Below are positions 59,391 to 64,000 of a stretch of 64,000 nucleotides of DNA, one piece after another (position 1 is the stretch's first letter; every line of letters begins with the position of its first letter). Source of the stretch: Erythrobacter rubeus. Its GTDB lineage: Bacteria > Pseudomonadota > Alphaproteobacteria > Sphingomonadales > Sphingomonadaceae. Below the pieces are notes generated by a model. The model saw nothing but the letters and a program-made list of their open reading frames with translations, was not told where the DNA came from and made no database searches. A program made the translations under genes and the position numbers. Location of the stretch: contig NZ_JACXLC010000001.1 of NCBI RefSeq assembly GCF_014705715.1, positions 2,603,860-2,667,859 of the forward strand, given 5' to 3'.

Positions 59391-60865
59391 TGAAACGTTC
59401 CGCCGGTCTTGTGCGCAGCCTGTCTGCGACGATCAGCCTAGGGGCGCTCGCTGTGAGCGGACCCGCGCTGGCGGACACGCTGCGCGAAGCCCTGGTCGAA
59501 AGCTACAACACCAACCCGACGCTCCAGGCGGCGCGCTCCGACCAGCGAGCAACCGACGAGGGCGTTCCGATCGCGAAGGCATCGGGTCTGCCGACGGTCA
59601 ATGTCACCGCGACACATATCGAGTTTCTCCGGCAGTCAGCGAACGCGTTTACCGCGCCCGAGCGTAATCTCGGCGTCAATGCAGCCTTGCTCGTCCCGGT
59701 CTATTCCGGCGGGGCGGTGCGGAACAATATCAAGGCTGCGAAAGAGCGTGTTTCGGCGGGGCAGGCGAGCCTCCGGAACACCGAAAGCACGCTTTTCAGC
59801 CAAGTCGTTGCAGCTTACATGGACGTGCTCCGGACAGAAGCACTCGCGTCCCTGTCCGCCAACCAGGTGGACGTGCTCGCGATCAATCTCGAGGCGACCA
59901 GCGACCGGTTCGAAATCGGCGACCTTACCGTGACCGATGTAGCCCAGTCCCGTTCCCGCCTTGCGGTTGCGCGCGGAGACTTGCGGGTTGCTCAGGCCAA
60001 CCTGATTGCCGCTCGCGAGACCTACATCCAGCTTGTCGGCAGCGCTCCGGTCGATCTCCAGGCACCCCCACCCCTCCCGGGTCTTCCCGATGCCGTGGGA
60101 GAAGCGATCGTTATTTCTCTGGAGAGCAACCCCAACCTGATTTCGGCAAGAGAGCGCGCTCAGGCGGCCGGCTTCGACACCGAAGTGGCGGGCGCAGGGC
60201 GGCTTCCCACGCTCGGCCTCTTTGCCAATGGTGATTACAGCAATTTCTTCGGCACGCTTGGCGGTCCAATTGCGTCCACGCTCGTGCAGCAGGAAACCAC
60301 GGCCAATGTCGGTGTGCGGCTGACCATCCCCCTGTTCCAGGGCGGTCTTCCTGCGGCGCAGCAACGCCAAGCAGGCGCTAGGGAGAGTGCTGCTCTCGAA
60401 GAAGTTATCCGGATCGAGCGGCAGATCATCGCCGAAACGCGGGCGACCTACTCGAACTGGCAGGCGTCATTGGCCGTTATCGAAAGCTCGCAGGCAGCCG
60501 TCGAAGCCGCTGAACTCAGCCTCGAAGGCGTGCGCGCGGAGAATTCGATCGGCAATCGCCAGATTCTCGACGTGCTCAACGCCGAACAGGAATTGCTCTC
60601 GGCCCGCGCTCAATTGGTTACCGCCCGGCGGAACGCCTATGTTGCAGGCTTCAACCTTCTCGCACTGATGGGCCGCGCCGAGGCGCGCGATCTCAACCTC
60701 GAAACAGGCGGACCGCTTTACGATCCGCAGGTCAATTACGAGCGCGTGAAGAACAAGCGCTGGGATTGGGCGCGCGATCCGGAACCCGAGGCGAAATCGA
60801 AGCGCACCGTTGACATTCCTGCCGCCGAAGCAACAATCGGACCCCAACTGGAACCCGGCGAATAG
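59390..60865 (+). CDS. tolC: TolC family outer membrane protein
   Basis: This 491-residue protein has a signal peptide (ending VSGPALADTLREALVESYN) and two TolC/OEP repeats made of long coiled-coil helices and beta strands. The motifs ALVESYNTNPTLQAARSDQR, TAPERNLGVNAALLVPVYSG, LTIPLFQGGLPAAQQRQAGA and RQILDVLNAEQELLSARAQL are typical. It is the trimeric outer-membrane channel for efflux pumps and type I secretion. No pump or adaptor gene is adjacent, so it probably serves several systems. The tail (450-491) is Pro/Glu-rich. Confidence 0.93.
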   Translation: MKRSAGLVRSLSATISLGALAVSGPALADTLREALVESYNTNPTLQAARSDQRATDEGVPIAKASGLPTVNVTATHIEFLRQSANAFTAPERNLGVNAALLVPVYSGGAVRNNIKAAKERVSAGQASLRNTESTLFSQVVAAYMDVLRTEALASLSANQVDVLAINLEATSDRFEIGDLTVTDVAQSRSRLAVARGDLRVAQANLIAARETYIQLVGSAPVDLQAPPPLPGLPDAVGEAIVISLESNPNLISARERAQAAGFDTEVAGAGRLPTLGLFANGDYSNFFGTLGGPIASTLVQQETTANVGVRLTIPLFQGGLPAAQQRQAGARESAALEEVIRIERQIIAETRATYSNWQASLAVIESSQAAVEAAELSLEGVRAENSIGNRQILDVLNAEQELLSARAQLVTARRNAYVAGFNLLALMGRAEARDLNLETGGPLYDPQVNYERVKNKRWDWARDPEPEAKSKRTVDIPAAEATIGPQLEPGE

Positions 60866-60910
60866 TTCGGACATTCCGATTCGGTATGGTTAATTGGGGC
60901 AAGGACTGAC

Positions 60911-61411
60911 GTGGCGCAAAGCGAATCATCCGTCGAAGAAATCCTGGAATCGATCAAGAAAGTGATCGCCCGGGATAACCGCGAAAGCGCATTCGAAGTG
61001 CGCCGGATGCGGGAGGAAGAGGCTGAGCGCAGCGATCAGGTCCCGGGCGAGATAGACGGCGATGAAGTCCTCGACCTTTCCGATATGGAAATCGAAGAGG
61101 AAATTGCTGGACCCGAAACCGGTGACGTGCCGCCTACTGAGCCCGGGGAAGACGGCGTCGATCCGGAAGATACTCCGCTGATCACCGACGAAGTGCGCGG
61201 CGCGATGCAGGACAATCTCGCAGCATTGGCCATGCTGGCCGAGCCAGGCGCACGCCCGCAGATCGTTCGCTCGGGCGAGACCTCGCTCGAAGGGCTGACG
61301 CGCGAACTGCTTCGCCCGATGCTGGCAGAGTGGCTCGACAAAAACCTTCCGGGAATGGTCGACAAGCTTGTGCGCGCAGAAATCGCCCGGATCGCCGGCA
61401 AAAAGCGCTAA
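60911..61411 (+). CDS. DUF2497 protein (PopZ-like polar organiser)
   Basis: This 166-residue protein has the layout of PopZ: a short N-terminal helix (SVEEILESIKKVIARDN), an acidic Pro-rich disordered linker (about 40-95), and a helical C-terminus (ELLRPMLAEWLDKNLPGMVD, LVRAEIARIAGKKR) that in PopZ drives polymerisation at the cell pole and holds the chromosome origin. It is shorter than many PopZ proteins. The start is GTG. It lies 45 bases after tolC. Function by analogy only. Confidence 0.85.
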   Translation: MAQSESSVEEILESIKKVIARDNRESAFEVRRMREEEAERSDQVPGEIDGDEVLDLSDMEIEEEIAGPETGDVPPTEPGEDGVDPEDTPLITDEVRGAMQDNLAALAMLAEPGARPQIVRSGETSLEGLTRELLRPMLAEWLDKNLPGMVDKLVRAEIARIAGKKR

Positions 61412-61496
61412 CCCTCACGCTTGGATAACGGCGCGCCGGTGCGCTCCGCCCGGTTTCGCTGGCGCGGGGCGAATTAGCGCGTTACCGCTGCCATTC

Positions 61497-63656
61497 ATGA
61501 ACGTGATGCACATAATCCGTGCCGCTGCTGCGGCGACGATTTTCGCCTCGGCGCCGCTAATCGCGGACGACCATTCCTCGCAGCGATCCATCCCCGGCGT
61601 AACCGCGGCTCCGATGACCGCCGAAGACCTGATCGCCATACCGCGCCTGGGCGGGGCGACCGTGCGAAACGATCGCTATGCTGTGTATTCCGTGACCGAG
61701 GTCGATCCATCGGATTTCGAGAGAACCCGTCGACATTTCATTCTCGACCTGGCTGAAAACGGCGCAGAACCGATAGCGTTCGATCTGGGTATGTCCGCGA
61801 GCTCATTGTCCTTCGGCCCGGACGGCTTTCTCTATTTCCTCAGTTCCGACCACACCGACGAAACACAGCCTTTGCGCTCGAGGCTTTGGCGCGCGGCGAT
61901 CGAGGGCGATGGGACGGCATCCGCGCCAATGCTCGTGGCCGATATGCCTGAGGCAGGTATTGCCGGGTTCAAGCTTGATCCGACCGGTACAAAAGTGGCG
62001 CTTTGGGCGCAAATCGCACGCGATTGCCCAAGCTTCGGGTGCGCAAGCGAGGAATCTACGATCGGTTCGGGTCGTCTTTACGATGGTGATATCGGGTTCT
62101 TCCGGCATTGGGACCGCTGGATCGAACCAGGCGTCTTCAACCGGGTTTTCGTCTTCGCCATCGAAGACGGTGAGGTGACGGGCGACGGCACTCCGTTAGA
62201 CGGCGTTGATCCAGCGACTGGTATCACCGGCAACACGCCGACCATGCCGTTCGGCGGCGCAGAAGATGTCGCCTGGGCTCCCGATGGATCCGGCATCTAT
62301 TTCGTCGCGCGCCAGGCGGACGAGCGCGAGCCGACCTCGACCGATCATGACATCTATTTCTCCGACCTTTCCGGCGCAGCTCCTGTGGAGCTCACCGCCG
62401 TCTATCTGGCGGTCGACATGGCACCCGCGCCCTCCCCCGATGGCCGCTACCTCGCTTACCTTGCCATGGCGCGGCCGGGATACGAATCCGATCGGCTGGT
62501 CATTCAGCTGCGCGATCTTGGTTCGGGCGAAACCCGCGCGCTGACCCAGGATGTCGATCTATCCTTCGGCAGCCTGATGTGGAGCGCTGACGGATCGCAC
62601 CTGCTCGCCACTGCCACCGATGTCCTCGACACGCCGGTTTTCCGGATCGACCCGGCAACGGGTGAAACGACAAAGCTCGATCTGATTGCCGGTAACGAGG
62701 CGCATATCGGCAACCTAGTCTCGCTTTCCGGCGGCAGGTTGCTGTTCACACGCGATTCCATTGGCGCGCCGAGCGAGCTGTACCTTGCGCGGGGGAACCA
62801 GAAAGCGCGCCCGCTCACAGACAAGGTGACCAGCCGCATGGGAGAGATGGCGTCGACCGTCACCACCCGGTTCAGCTTCGAAGGGGCCGGAGGCGATACT
62901 GTCTGGGGCCAGATCACCCGGCTCGAAAACCAGACTGGGCCGATCCCCGCCATTCTCTACATTCACGGCGGCCCGCAGGGCAGCTTTCGCGATGGCTGGT
63001 CCTCGCGCTGGAACCCGCGCGTCGTTGCGAGCCAGGGCTATGCGGTGATCTCCGTCGATTTCCACGGAAGCACCGGATACGGACAGGCCTTTACCGATTC
63101 CATCAATCGCGACTGGGGCGGCAAACCTCTCGAAGACCTGCAAAAGGGTCTGGCCGCGGCATTGGAACTCGACAGCCAGATCGATGGGAGCCGCGCCTGC
63201 GCAATGGGCGCGAGCTATGGCGGCTACATGGTCAACTGGATCGCCGGGCGCTGGCCCGATCGCTTCAATTGCCTAGTCCAGCACGATGGCCTGTTCGACA
63301 TGCGCAGCTTCTATTACTCGACCGAAGAGCTGTGGTTTCCGCGCTGGGATTTCGGTGGATCGTACAGCGAGGCGCGCGACGAGTACGAGCGCTGGAACCC
63401 CGTGAACCACGTCGACAATTGGAAGACGCCGATGCTCGTGATCGCGGGTGAGCAGGATTTCCGGGTCCCCTACACCCAGGGACTACAAAGCTTCACGGCT
63501 CTTCAGGAACGCGGTGTTCCGTCGCAATTGCTGGTTTTTCCGGACGAGAACCACTGGGTGCTCGGTGCGGAAAATTCGCTCCAATGGCACCATACCGTCT
63601 TTGCCTGGCTCGACCGCTGGCTGGCCGAAAGTCCGGAGGAAGAGATCTCGGAATGA
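61497..63656 (+). CDS. S9 family prolyl oligopeptidase-type peptidase
   Basis: This 719-residue exported peptidase has a signal peptide (HIIRAAAAATIFASAPLIADD), an N-terminal beta-propeller (about residues 40-440) and a C-terminal alpha/beta hydrolase domain. AILYIHGGPQGSFRDGW is the oxyanion region, GASYGGYMVNWIAGRWPDRF holds the nucleophile Ser, VIAGEQDFRVPYTQ the Asp and PDENHWVLG the His. This is the S9C acylaminoacyl/dipeptidyl-peptidase pattern. The ATG at 61497 gives the best signal sequence. The stop overlaps the next gene's start (ATGA). Confidence 0.9.
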   Translation: MNVMHIIRAAAAATIFASAPLIADDHSSQRSIPGVTAAPMTAEDLIAIPRLGGATVRNDRYAVYSVTEVDPSDFERTRRHFILDLAENGAEPIAFDLGMSASSLSFGPDGFLYFLSSDHTDETQPLRSRLWRAAIEGDGTASAPMLVADMPEAGIAGFKLDPTGTKVALWAQIARDCPSFGCASEESTIGSGRLYDGDIGFFRHWDRWIEPGVFNRVFVFAIEDGEVTGDGTPLDGVDPATGITGNTPTMPFGGAEDVAWAPDGSGIYFVARQADEREPTSTDHDIYFSDLSGAAPVELTAVYLAVDMAPAPSPDGRYLAYLAMARPGYESDRLVIQLRDLGSGETRALTQDVDLSFGSLMWSADGSHLLATATDVLDTPVFRIDPATGETTKLDLIAGNEAHIGNLVSLSGGRLLFTRDSIGAPSELYLARGNQKARPLTDKVTSRMGEMASTVTTRFSFEGAGGDTVWGQITRLENQTGPIPAILYIHGGPQGSFRDGWSSRWNPRVVASQGYAVISVDFHGSTGYGQAFTDSINRDWGGKPLEDLQKGLAAALELDSQIDGSRACAMGASYGGYMVNWIAGRWPDRFNCLVQHDGLFDMRSFYYSTEELWFPRWDFGGSYSEARDEYERWNPVNHVDNWKTPMLVIAGEQDFRVPYTQGLQSFTALQERGVPSQLLVFPDENHWVLGAENSLQWHHTVFAWLDRWLAESPEEEISE

Positions 63657-64000
63657 GCGAAACCGACCTGCTCGCGGCGCAAACCGCACTCGGCAAGAAG
63701 TACGGCAATGAAGCCAGAGGCAACGAGATCGAGCGTCACATTTTCCTGTGCGCGCTTTCCGAAAAGGAAAAATGCTGCTCGCGCGCCGAAGGGGAAATTG
63801 CGTGGCAGTTTCTCAAGGATCGCCTGAAAGAACGCGGATTGGCAGGGCCAAAGCGCACCGCCGATCACCCAAGCGGTGCCGGCGGCGGGATCCAGCGGAC
63901 CAAAGCCGACTGCCTGCAGATATGCGGATCAGGTCCGATCGCGGTCGTTTGGCCGGACGGTGTCTGGTATCACTCGTGTTCGCCGAACGTGCTCGAGCGG
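63653..64000 (+). CDS. (2Fe-2S) ferredoxin-like protein, cut by window end
   Basis: The first 116 residues are visible and the frame is still open at the window end. KYGNEARGNEIERHIFLCAL, EKCCSRAEG and AWQFLKDRLKERG precede RTKADCLQICGSGPIAVVWP and WYHSCSPNVLER, the cysteine arrangement of thioredoxin-like [2Fe-2S] ferredoxins. Such proteins transfer electrons or carry clusters. It overlaps the S9 peptidase gene (ATGA). The cluster type is inferred from the spacing of the Cys residues. Confidence 0.82.
   Translation, partial: MSETDLLAAQTALGKKYGNEARGNEIERHIFLCALSEKEKCCSRAEGEIAWQFLKDRLKERGLAGPKRTADHPSGAGGGIQRTKADCLQICGSGPIAVVWPDGVWYHSCSPNVLER

Noticed and set aside
1..64000. CRISPR arrays, insertion sequences, prophage, tRNA and rRNA genes
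   Set aside because: No regularly spaced repeats, transposase or integrase motifs, or cloverleaf sequences were noticed on either strand. A search with dedicated models could still find a divergent tRNA.

Overview
The window reads as chromosomal DNA of a high-GC alphaproteobacterium, most likely order Sphingomonadales and close to the Erythrobacter group. The evidence is a LexA box of the alphaproteobacterial type (GTTC-N7-GTTC) in front of an mmcB-like gene, two UrcA-family proteins, a phytase-like esterase, DUF2093 and DUF2497 proteins, a ThiS-ThiG fusion, an Rrf2-led suf operon and two LytS/LytTR two-component pairs. Gene density is about 90%. There are many ATGA, GTGA and TGATG start/stop overlaps, and no gene-free stretch exceeds 300 bases. 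I found no tRNA, rRNA, CRISPR array, insertion sequence or phage genes. The assignment rests on family content, not on a search.

Layout. 1-2000: the end of an unknown gene, SOS-controlled mmcB, a sterol-desaturase-family membrane enzyme and a DUF2141 protein. 2100-11500: a PAS protein with a long acidic linker, then an envelope/secretion set (App1-type phosphatase, alpha/beta hydrolase, M48-TPR protease, DsbA-like thiol oxidoreductase, second M48 protease), then the first LytS/LytTR pair. 11500-21600: a hairpin-rich spacer, nadC, RNase T2, tadA, rpmB, phytase-like esterase, M23 peptidase, xseA and purD (start codons overlap head to head), and a LysR regulator. 21600-25700: a UrcA protein, a lipoprotein cytochrome c behind an FNR-type box, adenosine kinase, an EI24 membrane protein and a duplicated TerB-like protein. 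25700-33700: one long minus-strand suf operon (Rrf2 regulator, sufB, GNAT-DUF559 fusion, sufC, sufD, a small exported protein, sufS, sufT, GNAT, sufA, SRPBCC). 33800-42600: two related AraC regulators around a DUF885 peptidase, pyrD, gamma-glutamyltransferase and an acyl-CoA ligase. 42700-44600: a low-GC asparagine-synthase-like gene that looks acquired. 44750-49400: unknown protein, small GNAT, thiSG, MerC, ctaA, cutA, hypothetical. 49500-51600: a regulatory island with a sigma-region-2-only protein, a histidine-kinase-like protein lacking its key residues, and a receiver-AraC regulator. 51800-64000: rplM-rpsI, metallophosphoesterase, second UrcA protein, second LytS/LytTR pair, fumC, a PCMT-like gene with tolC, a PopZ-like DUF2497 protein, an S9 peptidase and a ferredoxin-like protein cut by the window end.

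How they work together. Fe-S cluster assembly is under what looks like feedback control: the Rrf2 regulator is first in its own operon, with an inverted repeat filling the promoter spacer. Redox and envelope functions recur (cytochrome c, heme A synthase, DsbA, TolC, several metalloproteases). The most unusual parts are the 49.5-51.6 kb regulatory island, the asparagine-synthase-like island, the GNAT-DUF559 fusion inside the suf operon, and an isolated strong minus-strand terminator at 37.7 kb that may end a small RNA.
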